A stretch of DNA of 64,000 bases from a virus. The position numbers and the translations under genes are program-made. Positions 27,635 through 36,002 of this stretch are shown here, piece after piece (positions within the stretch are counted from its first letter, which is position 1; every line of letters begins with the position of its first letter). Below the pieces are notes generated by a model. It had not been told where the DNA came from and did not search any database. It saw nothing but the letters and a program-made list of their open reading frames with translations. Location: IMG/VR virus record IMGVR_UViG_3300031951_000001, positions 186,001 to 250,000 of that record; one strand, 5' to 3'.

Positions 27635-27642
27635 TATAAATA
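27635..27642 (-). promoter_or_regulatory. TATTTATA motif (minus strand) before the SOD fusion gene
   Basis: On the minus strand it reads TATTTATAG, 16 nt before the ATG at 27618. It sits in the 33-nt gap behind the SNF2 helicase gene, so the SOD fusion could have its own promoter. Confidence 0.5.
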
Positions 27643-27651
27643 AGCCGAAGG

Positions 27652-29466
27652 TTAGAATTGTCTTACAGAATTTATCTTATTCATTATTTCCTCAACTATG
27701 TCACCGGAATTTATATTATCACCCATCACGGTTTCAATATTTTTCTTCTTGTTATTAACCATATCGTAGATTATTCCTTCGATTGTATTTTCAAATATCG
27801 GATAATAAACGGAAACTGAATTTTTTTGACCGTATCTATAAGCTCTATCTTCAGCTTGTGATAAATCACCTGGCACGAATGCCAAGTCGTTTATGATTAC
27901 CGCTTCTGCGGCGGTTAGGGTAATACCAACACCTGCGGCTTTTAAGTTACCAACGAATACTTTTATCTTTTCGTTGTCTTGAAATTGGTCTACCGCATAT
28001 TGTCTTTGAGCATTACTACAACTACCATCTAAAAATACAGCTTGTTTTCCGAAGTGACTGTAAATTTTATGTAATGTATCTGTAAAGTTTGTGAATATAA
28101 TGACTTTCTTTCCTTGTTCTAAAATATTTTCAGCAATCTCGATTGTGTTATTAACCTTTTCATCGGCAATGACCTGTCTAACTTTCATTAACTTACTAAA
28201 TTGTACGGTCAATGACCCTGATTCTTCTTTTTTGTTGTCATACCAATCATAATAATCACCCATCAATGCTTCGTATTGTTTTGACCTAACACGAAGATAA
28301 ACTGGTGTAATAATCTTGTCAGGTAAATCCAACACTTCTGTCTTCAATCTACGTAAAACTTGTCTTGCTGTTCTATCTCTCAACTCCTCCAAGTTTGATG
28401 CTCCTGTCACATTCCAAACCTTCCTATTACCCGCTCTGAATTGATACCCCTGACAATATCTAATGGCAAATGCCATCCAATTTTGAGCTACAGGACTATC
28501 AATAAGATGTAATAGATTAAAATAATTCATTGGTCGTGATGTCATCGGAGTACCAGTTAATAACCACAACTTATCAACATTCTTACAGATGTGATTAACA
28601 ATCTTTGTTCTTTGAGCTTGAGCATTCTGAACATAGTGGGCTTCATCCAAAATTATCAAATCAAAGTTTGATTGTTTGATTAATGAAGTTTCTTTGTCCT
28701 TTGGGTCATGAAAGTTTTTCAATATGTCATAATTCACAATAACAAAATCATGCTCGGTCGAATATGATTTACCTTCAGAAATAAACACACTTCGGTCTGT
28801 ATAATTCTGAATCTCACGAAGCCAATTGACCTTTAACGTTGCCGGACAGACAATTAAAATCTTTTTGGCTCCCGTTTCTAAAGCCGCAATAATTGTTGAT
28901 GTTGTTTTACCCAAACCCATGTCATCGGCAAGAATAAATCTTTTACTACCTGCCAATTTTTCTATTGCTTCTTTTTGATGTTCGAGTGGAGGACGATGAG
29001 AATACTTTGAATAGTTGATATCGACTTTCTCCATTCTGTGTGACTTAATCAACGCCCCTTTCGGTAACCAAAAATCGTGAATTGTCTCACCTGAAAAAAA
29101 CTTACCCCAAACGTGATAAGCTTTCTCCTTCTCAACCAACAATTTTTCTATCCAACATTCTGTGGGTATCTCCGTATATAATTTTTCATCGGCAATTTTC
29201 TTTGCGAAGTATGGGTCCAAATCAACCCATTTTTTGGCGACCTTTGGTGATGTTTCATGAAAGGTTGTGATATATTCTGATTGAGCTCGGGTGGGGTAAA
29301 ACTTTTTATTATGTTCTTTATTGTATTTTAATTTCAGGATATAGTTGTTTGCCCCCGAATAATTTTCGAGAATGCCCAAAGCTCGTTGCTCAATCAAATT
29401 TGTCGAGGTTGAATTCAACACATTATAAAAATAATAAACAATTCGATATTTATCAATATGGGACAA
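27652..29466 (-). CDS. SNF2-family DNA helicase/translocase
   Basis: The open frame codes for up to 604 aa. It holds Walker A in LADDMGLGKTTST (about 179-191), DEAH (about 274-277), LLTGTP (motif III, about 296-301) and a C-terminal helicase lobe with QAEDRAYRYGQK (motif VI, about 550). This is the SNF2/HARP pattern. In T4-like phages UvsW and similar proteins remodel forks and recombination intermediates; I infer that role here. The start is uncertain. The frame opens with TTG at 29466, inside the divergent neck gene that starts at 29458, and no ATG occurs until deep in the protein. Internal GTG or TTG codons near 29415-29420 are more plausible starts and would remove the overlap. Confidence 0.9.
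   Translation of the reverse strand: MSHIDKYRIVYYFYNVLNSTSTNLIEQRALGILENYSGANNYILKLKYNKEHNKKFYPTRAQSEYITTFHETSPKVAKKWVDLDPYFAKKIADEKLYTEIPTECWIEKLLVEKEKAYHVWGKFFSGETIHDFWLPKGALIKSHRMEKVDINYSKYSHRPPLEHQKEAIEKLAGSKRFILADDMGLGKTTSTIIAALETGAKKILIVCPATLKVNWLREIQNYTDRSVFISEGKSYSTEHDFVIVNYDILKNFHDPKDKETSLIKQSNFDLIILDEAHYVQNAQAQRTKIVNHICKNVDKLWLLTGTPMTSRPMNYFNLLHLIDSPVAQNWMAFAIRYCQGYQFRAGNRKVWNVTGASNLEELRDRTARQVLRRLKTEVLDLPDKIITPVYLRVRSKQYEALMGDYYDWYDNKKEESGSLTVQFSKLMKVRQVIADEKVNNTIEIAENILEQGKKVIIFTNFTDTLHKIYSHFGKQAVFLDGSCSNAQRQYAVDQFQDNEKIKVFVGNLKAAGVGITLTAAEAVIINDLAFVPGDLSQAEDRAYRYGQKNSVSVYYPIFENTIEGIIYDMVNNKKKNIETVMGDNINSGDIVEEIMNKINSVRQF
29447..29454 (+). promoter_or_regulatory. TATTTATC motif before the neck gene, short spacing
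   Basis: TATTTATC, a one-base variant, ends only 3 nt before ATG 29458 and lies inside the 5' part of the divergent helicase frame. If it is a promoter, the transcript would be leaderless or nearly so. Confidence 0.4.
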
Positions 29467-29973
29467 CCGAGAGTACCAATATCAAGGATAGGAAAATTTT
29501 TTGGAGTTGAGGATTTCGACTTGGATATCTCTATGGGTGAGGAATGGTTACACGGTGATATGAATTTCACACTTGTTCTATACCGTGTGGATAGACAAAA
29601 AACCAAAACCGATGATGTATATGGAGAGGCTTTAATGGATGGAATAAAGTTTTTACCACCCGTAGAATTCAAAGCATTTGTACAAATCATGGCCCCTGAA
29701 AACAAATATTTAGGTAACTCAAAGATTGACCAAGTTGAGCCAGGTAACATTAGAATATCGGTGTATCAAAAACAGTTAGATGAACTTGAGATTGATATTA
29801 ATTACGGTGATTACATTGGTTATTATGAAACTGAAAATCGTGTTAGATATTATGTGGTCAACAATGATGGTCGTGTAATTTCTGATAATAAACATACATA
29901 CGCTGGGTACAAGCCATTCTATAGAACAATTATGGCGTCTGCCGTTGTAGATAACGAATTTAGAGGATTATGA
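29458..29973 (+). CDS. Neck / head-completion protein, possibly gp14-like
   Basis: The 171-aa protein begins MGQPRVPISRIGKFFG and includes RISVYQKQLDELEIDINYGD and NKHTYAGYKPFYRTIMAS. I recall these patterns from neck or head-completion proteins of T4-like phages of Bacteroidota and marine hosts, but cannot prove identity. T4 gp14 is longer (256 aa). It lies directly upstream, with overlapping stop and start codons, of a zinc-ribbon gene and a gp15-like tail terminator gene, then the sheath, which supports a head-tail joining role. No membrane segment or enzyme motif is visible. Confidence 0.5.
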   Translation: MGQPRVPISRIGKFFGVEDFDLDISMGEEWLHGDMNFTLVLYRVDRQKTKTDDVYGEALMDGIKFLPPVEFKAFVQIMAPENKYLGNSKIDQVEPGNIRISVYQKQLDELEIDINYGDYIGYYETENRVRYYVVNNDGRVISDNKHTYAGYKPFYRTIMASAVVDNEFRGL

Positions 29974-30128
29974 AAATAAAATTAACCGAAGACCAAATTA
30001 GAAGAATTTTAGAAATTGTTGATTCTGAAAAAGTTAAGTGTGATAAATGTGATTGGGAATGGAACTTATCAGATGGTGGGGATGGCCCATTTATTTGTCA
30101 TAAGTGTTGGCACGACAACGGAAAATAA
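29970..30128 (+). CDS. 52-aa zinc-ribbon protein
   Basis: ATG 29970 overlaps the previous stop (ATGA), and its TAA overlaps the next ATG (TAATG), so the gene is translationally coupled on both sides. The product begins MKIKLTEDQIRRILEIV, then has CDKCDWEW and CHKCWHDNGK. The two CxxC pairs, 18 residues apart, predict a zinc ribbon. The N-terminal KLTEDQIRRILE is an amphipathic helix like the leaders on other proteins here. A structural zinc protein at the neck or a small regulator is possible; the function is not known. Confidence 0.75.
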   Translation: MKIKLTEDQIRRILEIVDSEKVKCDKCDWEWNLSDGGDGPFICHKCWHDNGK

Positions 30129-31162
30129 TGGGATTACCAAAAAAAATAAAAAAATTCTTACCTCTAACAGAGTCGAAAACTTTGTTACCAAGAAGGAGGG
30201 AACTTGTTGATAAAATCAATAAGGATGGAACCTATTTGCCAAAATCTTTATTACATGCCGATTTAGATAAAGGATTTTTAGATTTTGTGAAAACAGATTT
30301 GGAAACGGTAGTGGAAGGTAAGAAAGTGCCTATGGTCGACATTCTAATAACGACCCAAAATTGGGCTCAATTTACAGAAACATGGAATTTTCAAAACCTT
30401 GACAAGAACGCTGAACCACCATTCATCACAGTTGTTAGAGTACCTGAAGTAAAATTTGGTACCAATCCCGCATTGTTGTACAACATACCAAATAGAAAAC
30501 TTTATTTCTATGCTCAAGTACCGACTTGGGATGGACAAAGACACGGATATGACATTTATAGAATACCACAACCAGTACCCGTAGATATATCTTATACCGT
30601 TAAGATTATCTGTAACCGAATGAGAGAACTAAATAAATTCAATAAGATTGTTATTGAAAAGTTTGCCTCAAGACAAGCCTATACTAATATCAAAGGACAC
30701 TATATCCCTATTGTGATGGGTGATATATCTGATGAATCAGTTCTTGATGTTGAAAAAAGAAAGTATTATATCCAAAGTTATTCATTTACCATGCTTGGTT
30801 TCTTAATAGATGAGGATGAGTTTGAGGTTTCTCCGGCAATCAATAGATTATTACAAATTGTGGAAGTCGACGAGAAAGTAGTTAGACGACAAGTTAAAAA
30901 TGAATTAAGTAAAGAACCAAAAATTAACGCTTTGTTTGTTGAGGGTAATGATGAGTTAAACGAGAGATTTGATTACACAACGGATTTGATTTTAGAGAAA
31001 ACAAAAAACGTAGAAACTTTTGAGGTCTATATTAACGGAACATTCTTCGGTGAAAGCCCAAACAAGATTCAAATTAACACGGGGGACGCTTTAAGACTTG
31101 TGGTAAAAAAATTAAATGACGAACAAGAATCGAAAGTAACATTCATGTCGATTGTTATTTAA
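30128..31162 (+). CDS. 15: Tail terminator / sheath stabiliser, gp15-like
   Basis: ATG 30128 is chosen over a longer frame because it overlaps the preceding stop as TAATG and gives MGLPKKIKKF, 344 aa. The central region (PQPVPVDISYTVKIICNRMRE near 155-175, then IPIVMGDISDES and YIQSYSFTMLGFLIDEDEFE) resembles the T4 gp15 layout, where a pro-rich start of a beta-alpha fold is followed by a strand pair naming the upper tail ring. Known role of gp15: caps the tail tube and sheath and joins the tail to the neck. Position just before the sheath gene agrees. Its end overlaps a small minus-strand gene by 4 nt. Identification is by pattern and order. Confidence 0.55.
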   Translation: MGLPKKIKKFLPLTESKTLLPRRRELVDKINKDGTYLPKSLLHADLDKGFLDFVKTDLETVVEGKKVPMVDILITTQNWAQFTETWNFQNLDKNAEPPFITVVRVPEVKFGTNPALLYNIPNRKLYFYAQVPTWDGQRHGYDIYRIPQPVPVDISYTVKIICNRMRELNKFNKIVIEKFASRQAYTNIKGHYIPIVMGDISDESVLDVEKRKYYIQSYSFTMLGFLIDEDEFEVSPAINRLLQIVEVDEKVVRRQVKNELSKEPKINALFVEGNDELNERFDYTTDLILEKTKNVETFEVYINGTFFGESPNKIQINTGDALRLVVKKLNDEQESKVTFMSIVI

Positions 31163-31323
31163 TCCTCCCCGTATATATCTTTTTTTTCCTTACACTTTTC
31201 AATTATTAGTTTCTCCAAGAACCTATACATCTTAATACCGTTCTTATCACAATACTTTTTTAAGATGTCATGGACTTCTTGTGAAATCTTTAAATTTTTA
31301 ATCTGGCGACCATTCTGTGACAT
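31159..31323 (-). CDS. 54-aa ribbon-helix-helix-like protein
   Basis: A minus-strand frame begins with ATG at 31323 and ends at 31159: MSQNGRQIKNLKISQEVHDI..., then KYCDKNGIKMYRFLEKLIIE. A basic N-terminal strand (QIKNLKIS) followed by two helices fits a ribbon-helix-helix DNA-binding fold such as Arc/MetJ-type repressors, though the match is by shape only. A minus-strand TATTTATA lies upstream, separated by a hairpin. It is the only minus-strand gene in the neck-tail block, placed against the sheath promoter region, so it may regulate nearby promoters. Convergent 4-nt overlap with the gp15-like gene. Confidence 0.65.
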   Translation of the reverse strand: MSQNGRQIKNLKISQEVHDILKKYCDKNGIKMYRFLEKLIIEKCKEKKDIYGED

Positions 31324-31331
31324 AAGATAAA

Positions 31332-31354
31332 AAAGGCAGAAAATAGTCTGCCCA
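31332..31354 (-). other. Hairpin in the leader of the ribbon-helix-helix-like gene
   Basis: GGCAGA (31335-31340) pairs with TCTGCC (31347-31352). On the minus strand the stem is followed by six Ts, then the ATG of the 54-aa gene. It could be an attenuator between the candidate promoter and the gene, or a terminator of antisense transcription. The stem is short. Confidence 0.35.
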
Positions 31355-31357
31355 ATT

Positions 31358-31365
31358 TATAAATA
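31358..31365 (-). promoter_or_regulatory. TATTTATA motif (minus strand) before the RHH-like gene
   Basis: Read on the minus strand it is TATTTATA, 34 nt before the ATG at 31323. It would drive transcription away from the sheath gene. Supports the reality of the small minus-strand gene. Confidence 0.4.
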
Positions 31366-31402
31366 GTTATCGGTAAGTCAAGAATTTTGGTTTTTTCTTG
31401 AA

Positions 31403-31410
31403 TATTTATC
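31403..31410 (+). promoter_or_regulatory. TATTTATC motif before the sheath gene
   Basis: This one-base variant lies 31 nt before ATG 31442. The leader between them is A-rich and lacks a Shine-Dalgarno sequence. Confidence 0.45.
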
Positions 31411-31441
31411 AATAAAATAAAAATAAAGAAACTCAAAACTA

Positions 31442-34400
31442 ATGGCAAGCAACAGTAAAGTATTTGTATCACCTGGAGTTTATACTTCAGAGGTTGATTT
31501 AAGTTTTGTGGCACAAAGTGTGGGGGTAACCACACTTGGTATAGTGGGAGAGACTCTACGAGGTCCTGCTTTTGAACCAATATTCATCAGAAATTTTGAT
31601 GAATTCACAGCTTATTTTGGTGGAACCTCACCAGAAAAATTCATTAATACTCAAATTCCAAAGTATGAGGCGGCATATATTGCCAAAGCTTATTTACAAC
31701 AATCTAATCAATTGTTTGTAACAAGAGTACTTGGGTTATCGGGGTATGATGCGGGACCCTCATGGTCAATAACTACAAAGGCAAATGTTGATGGTAGTAC
31801 AGTGGATTTTTATTGTAACTCATCTTCATTAGTTGATTGTGTAACTGAATGTACTGATTATGAAGTAATTGACTTTAGTGTTGATTTCAATGGATGTTCT
31901 AATAACATATCGTCAATCAGTTTCAATACCGCACAAATTCCGTCAGTTATTTTAAACAAACTAAGTAATTCTTTAGAACTATTCAATGGAAGTACTACTT
32001 CATTGTTGGCTCAAATGAACAATCAAGTTTATAACGCAATCTTATCTTCGGGTAACACCACCGGTTCCTCAATTTATTACTATGGTGTAATTTCTGGAGG
32101 TAGTTATAGCGCGTTATCAACTACTTATAGTGCAGAAACAAACGTGTTTGGTGTAGACACCGTAGATTCAACAAATTACAATTACGCTGACCCAAATAAT
32201 GACCCTTGGTATTATGCGTTGTTTGATAATAACTCTCATCAGGTTGGGGGATATTCGGGGTATTCATTTTATACAACTATAAGTAGCTTTATTCCGACGA
32301 CAACATCTAGTAATTGTGCAACTTTCTATTCATTCCAATTAGATGGTACACCTGGTGTTATAAATTACAACACCAATACAATAACAGTTTGTGTAGGAGC
32401 TTTGAGTGCTGCTTTCACACCAACATATACGACTTGTGTTGATGAAGATAATATTACAGGTCCTGGAGGAGCTATTTTATGGAATGGTGCTTCATTCTTG
32501 GATTTAAGTTCAGGTTCGGCAATAGTTCAGATGGTATCTGAAGATGGTACAGTTACAGTAAATTGGAATATCGTTGCAGTTGTAAGCGACCCCTGTAATC
32601 CTTGTACCGCAACAGGTGCTGGCGAAGGTAATGTTGGTTCAATCAATAGATGTTATAGCGGTACTTTGACCGGTAAAATTTATGTATATAGTGGAACACC
32701 GTATTTAGATTACGATAATTTAGTTATTGCTACTCTCCGTTCAAGAGGTCTTGCAACATATGGTAACGATACAGGTGCGGTTTACGAAGTTACAGGATTG
32801 ACTGACGTGAGTATGGTTACAACAGGTCAGTATTCAGGAGTAACCAAAAATCCATTCTCAACTTTTGGATTAAACGTTACAAATAACGATGGAACGACCC
32901 TGTTCTTTCAAACCTCATTTACTAATGCGGACACTCAATATATTTCAAAAGTATTCGGTTCAACAAACTTTGCAAAACCAAGACAAACCGTTCCTTTATT
33001 TGTTGAGGAAAGATATCAAAACTTATTGAGTTACGCTTATAGAAAAGGTTACATTAAAGGTTTAAATACCTCGTTAACCGCACTAAACAGTGCCAGAAGT
33101 GAAGAGATAACAAGTATCGGTTTTTATTTAGAACAATACCAATCATCGTCTTCACCATGGATAGTATCTGAATTAAGAGGTTCTAAAGTATATAATTTAT
33201 TCAGATTCCATACAATTGCTGATGGTGAAGACGCTAACTTACAAGTTAAGATTTCATTGGCTAATATGTCTTTTGCTAATCAGACATTTGATGTGTTAGT
33301 TAGAGATTATTTTGACTCTGATAATTCTCCAGTGGTTATAGAAAAATTCACCAACTGCAGTATGGACCCCAATGAAAATAACTTCATTGCGACTAAGATT
33401 GGTACTTCTGATGGTGAGTATCAGTTAAATTCTAAATACATAATGGTTGAGATGAATGAGGATGCTCCTACAGACGCACTTCCTTGTGGATTCTTAGGAT
33501 TTAATATGAGAGAATATTCAGGAGTTGTACCTCCATTTCCTATTTATAAAACAAAATATGATTTCCCTGGTGAAACAGTATTCAATCCGCCATTTGGCAA
33601 TTCTTCGGGTGCCGATGACGCGGTAACTAGTGCGGGTGACAACGTAAGACGTACATATTTAGGTATCTCGGATACTGTTGGATATGACGTTGATTTCTTC
33701 CTTTACAAAGGTAAAAGAATACCTGGAGCATTTTGTACTGACCCAACAGGAGAGGAATGGGGATATAGAACAAGAGGTTTCCACATGGATATAAACGCAT
33801 CAGGAGTTACAATTGCAAATGGCTTTGCAACTAGTGGCACCCCAACGTTCTTCTGTGGTTCCGCTCCGTTCATTAACGACCCTGAAGACCCAACAAATCC
33901 ATATTATAGATTGTTTGGTCGTAAATTTACTGTGGCGGTACAAGGAGGTTTTGATGGATGGGATATCTATACAGAACGTCGTACAAATTCAGATAGATTC
34001 GTACTTGGTAAGTCAGGTTATTTAAAAGGTGCATGTGAATCAATTCTTTATCCTAATGCTACTGGATGGGGAGCATTTAAGAAAATTACAGTCAATAAAA
34101 ATTCAGTAGACTTTGCAAACACAGATTATTACGCTTATTTATTGGGTCAACAGACCTTCTCAAATCCTGAGGCGGTTAATATTAATGTATTTGTTACTCC
34201 TGGTATTGATTATGTAAATAACTCAAACTTGGTTGAAGCGGCGATAGAGATGATTGAGTTTGATAGGGCTGACTCCTTATACATTTGTACAACACCTGAC
34301 TACAACATGTTTACACCTTCAGCTGGTAATTCAGAAGAAATAATTTACCCACAAGAAGCGGTTGATAATCTTGAAACTACGGGTATTGACTCAAACTATA

Positions 34401-35011
34401 CTTGTACTTACTACCCATGGGTTTTAACAAGAGATAGTGTTAACAATACACAAATTTATTTACCACCAACTGCTGAAGTTACAAGAAACTTAGCATTGAC
34501 CGACAACATTGCATTCCCATGGTTCGCGGCGGCAGGTTACACTCGTGGTATAGTAAACGCTGTAAAAGCTCGTAAGAAACTGACTCAAGAGGATAGAGAT
34601 GTTCTTTACAAAGGTAGAATTAACCCAATCGCAACCTTCTCTGATGTAGGTACAGTAATTTGGGGTAATAAAACCCTTCAAGTTAGAGAATCTGCACTTG
34701 ACAGAATTAACGTTAGAAGATTGTTGTTACAAGCTCGTAAGTTAATTTCAGCAGTTTCAGTTAGATTGTTGTTCGAACAAAATGACCAAAAGGTTAGACA
34801 GGACTTCTTGGATGCGGTTAATCCAATCCTTGACGCAATCAGAAGAGACAGAGGTTTATACGATTTCCGTGTAACAGTTTCTTCAGACACTGCTGACTTG
34901 GATAGAAACCAAATGACAGGTAAGATTTATATCAAACCAACAAGGTCACTTGAATTCATCGATATTACATTCTACATAACCCCAACAGGTGCGTCGTTTG
35001 AAAATATCTAA
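31442..35011 (+). CDS. 18: Tail sheath protein (gp18-like), enlarged
   Basis: The N-terminus (KVFVSPGVYTSEVDLSFVAQ, then GPAFEPIFIRNFDEFTAYFG) and C-terminus (AGYTRGIVNAVKARKKLT, RRLLLQARKLISAVSVRLLF, FITPTGASFE-type ending) are those of contractile tail sheath proteins. The sheath contracts to drive the tube through the cell envelope. At 1189 aa it is far longer than T4 gp18 (659 aa). The extra sequence lies mainly between about 115 and 480, rich in Ser, Thr, Asn and Cys, and resembles added surface domains. Strong terminator follows. The gene heads its own transcription unit, as suits one of the most abundant virion proteins. Confidence 0.92.
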   Translation: MASNSKVFVSPGVYTSEVDLSFVAQSVGVTTLGIVGETLRGPAFEPIFIRNFDEFTAYFGGTSPEKFINTQIPKYEAAYIAKAYLQQSNQLFVTRVLGLSGYDAGPSWSITTKANVDGSTVDFYCNSSSLVDCVTECTDYEVIDFSVDFNGCSNNISSISFNTAQIPSVILNKLSNSLELFNGSTTSLLAQMNNQVYNAILSSGNTTGSSIYYYGVISGGSYSALSTTYSAETNVFGVDTVDSTNYNYADPNNDPWYYALFDNNSHQVGGYSGYSFYTTISSFIPTTTSSNCATFYSFQLDGTPGVINYNTNTITVCVGALSAAFTPTYTTCVDEDNITGPGGAILWNGASFLDLSSGSAIVQMVSEDGTVTVNWNIVAVVSDPCNPCTATGAGEGNVGSINRCYSGTLTGKIYVYSGTPYLDYDNLVIATLRSRGLATYGNDTGAVYEVTGLTDVSMVTTGQYSGVTKNPFSTFGLNVTNNDGTTLFFQTSFTNADTQYISKVFGSTNFAKPRQTVPLFVEERYQNLLSYAYRKGYIKGLNTSLTALNSARSEEITSIGFYLEQYQSSSSPWIVSELRGSKVYNLFRFHTIADGEDANLQVKISLANMSFANQTFDVLVRDYFDSDNSPVVIEKFTNCSMDPNENNFIATKIGTSDGEYQLNSKYIMVEMNEDAPTDALPCGFLGFNMREYSGVVPPFPIYKTKYDFPGETVFNPPFGNSSGADDAVTSAGDNVRRTYLGISDTVGYDVDFFLYKGKRIPGAFCTDPTGEEWGYRTRGFHMDINASGVTIANGFATSGTPTFFCGSAPFINDPEDPTNPYYRLFGRKFTVAVQGGFDGWDIYTERRTNSDRFVLGKSGYLKGACESILYPNATGWGAFKKITVNKNSVDFANTDYYAYLLGQQTFSNPEAVNINVFVTPGIDYVNNSNLVEAAIEMIEFDRADSLYICTTPDYNMFTPSAGNSEEIIYPQEAVDNLETTGIDSNYTCTYYPWVLTRDSVNNTQIYLPPTAEVTRNLALTDNIAFPWFAAAGYTRGIVNAVKARKKLTQEDRDVLYKGRINPIATFSDVGTVIWGNKTLQVRESALDRINVRRLLLQARKLISAVSVRLLFEQNDQKVRQDFLDAVNPILDAIRRDRGLYDFRVTVSSDTADLDRNQMTGKIYIKPTRSLEFIDITFYITPTGASFENI

Positions 35012-35022
35012 TAAATTTTAAT

Positions 35023-35059
35023 AGGACAGGCCGATATAAAAGTCGGTCTGTCCTTATTT
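35023..35059 (+). terminator. Intrinsic terminator after the sheath gene
   Basis: AGGACAGGCCGA (35023-35034) pairs with TCGGTCTGTCCT (35043-35054), one G-U, around an eight-base loop, followed by T-rich TATTTATT. The T-rich tail overlaps the motif of the next gene. Confidence 0.85.
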
Positions 35060-35062
35060 ATT
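35055..35062 (+). promoter_or_regulatory. TATTTATT motif before the HAD gene, short spacing
   Basis: This variant ends 3 nt before ATG 35066 and overlaps the T-tract of the sheath terminator, so its appearance could simply reflect terminator sequence. Candidate only. Confidence 0.3.
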
Positions 35063-35065
35063 AAT

Positions 35066-35884
35066 ATGAGAAAAAAATACATATTAGAAGGTATTACAGA
35101 AGAAGGTACTCCTGACATGAAATATTATGCGTTTGATTGGGATGATAATATCTTAACAATGCCGACCAAAATAGTACTCAAGGATGTTGATGGTGATGAA
35201 GTAGGTATGTCAACTGAAGATTTCGCTCATCATCGTGAAAAAATAGGAAAAGAAAATTTTGAATACGATGGACATGAAATTGTAGGTTTCGCTCAAAATC
35301 CATTTAGATACTTTAGTATAGAAGGTGATAAAAGATTTATTATTGACTCTATGTTAGCAAAACCAGGACCAGCTTGGACTGATTTTGTCGAAGCAATTAA
35401 TAACGGGTCTGTGTTTTCGATAGTCACCGCTAGAGGTCATACTCCAAGTGTTATTAAAGAGTCAGTATATAATATGATTATTTCAAATCATATGGGTATT
35501 AATTCAAATGAGTTAATAAAAAATTTAGAAAAATTCCGTGATTTAGAAGGTGTGGGAAAATCCACCAAAAGAGATATGATATTAGAATATCTTGATATGT
35601 GTCGTTTTTACCCTGTAACTTACGGAGAAGGTAGTGCGACTAATCCTGAAGAAGGAAAAATTAAAGCCCTAAAAGATTTTGTGGATTATGTTAAAAGAAT
35701 TTCTAAAATGATTAATAAGAAAGCATATCTGAAAAATAAGATTTCTAACAGATTTACACCAATGATTGGATTTTCAGATGACGACTTAAGAAATTTAGAA
35801 AAAGTTAAACAACATTTTGAAAAAGACCCAGAAAACATAATTAAAACTATATCAACTGCAGGAGGAATTAAAAAACCTTATTAA
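35066..35884 (+). CDS. HAD-superfamily hydrolase-like protein
   Basis: The 272-aa protein carries YAFDWDDNILTMPTK (about 22-36), a HAD motif I in which the DWD pair supplies the nucleophile and acid. SIVTARGH (about 118-125) fits motif II (Thr), and IGFSDDDLRN (about 232-241) fits motif IV acidic residues. Known: HAD enzymes are mostly phosphatases and phosphotransferases, including T4 polynucleotide kinase phosphatase. The N-terminus MRKKYILEGITEEGTPD resembles the (L/I)TE leaders of other proteins here, hinting at virion packaging. It lies between sheath and tube genes, an odd place for a soluble enzyme. Substrate unknown. Confidence 0.75.
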   Translation: MRKKYILEGITEEGTPDMKYYAFDWDDNILTMPTKIVLKDVDGDEVGMSTEDFAHHREKIGKENFEYDGHEIVGFAQNPFRYFSIEGDKRFIIDSMLAKPGPAWTDFVEAINNGSVFSIVTARGHTPSVIKESVYNMIISNHMGINSNELIKNLEKFRDLEGVGKSTKRDMILEYLDMCRFYPVTYGEGSATNPEEGKIKALKDFVDYVKRISKMINKKAYLKNKISNRFTPMIGFSDDDLRNLEKVKQHFEKDPENIIKTISTAGGIKKPY

Positions 35885-35951
35885 CTGGATACTTATAACT
35901 GGAATCTATTTGAAAAAAAACCAAAGTAAATAGAAAAAAAATAACTTGGTA

Positions 35952-35959
35952 TATTTATA
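35952..35959 (+). promoter_or_regulatory. TATTTATA motif before the tail tube gene
   Basis: The motif lies 43 nt before ATG 36003, with a very A-rich leader between them. Confidence 0.45.
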
Positions 35960-36002
35960 TAATATAAAACAAAAAAATAAAAAATTAAAAAACTGATATA
36001 CG

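Noticed and set aside
30104-30127. Longer N-terminus for the gp15-like gene starting upstream of 30128
   Set aside because: The upstream codons lie inside the zinc-ribbon gene; ATG 30128 overlaps the stop as TAATG and gives a normal N-terminus.
30016-30210. 64-aa plus-strand open frame overlapping the zinc-ribbon and gp15-like genes
   Set aside because: The overlapping 52-aa frame has CxxC pairs and coupled start and stop; this one has neither.
31290-31580. 96-aa minus-strand open frame across the sheath start
   Set aside because: It is antisense to the conserved sheath N-terminus and overlaps the better supported 54-aa gene in another frame.
35885-36002. Possible small gene or RNA in the gap between the HAD and tube genes
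   Set aside because: Only an A-rich leader and the TATTTATA motif are visible; no open frame with start and no strong hairpin.
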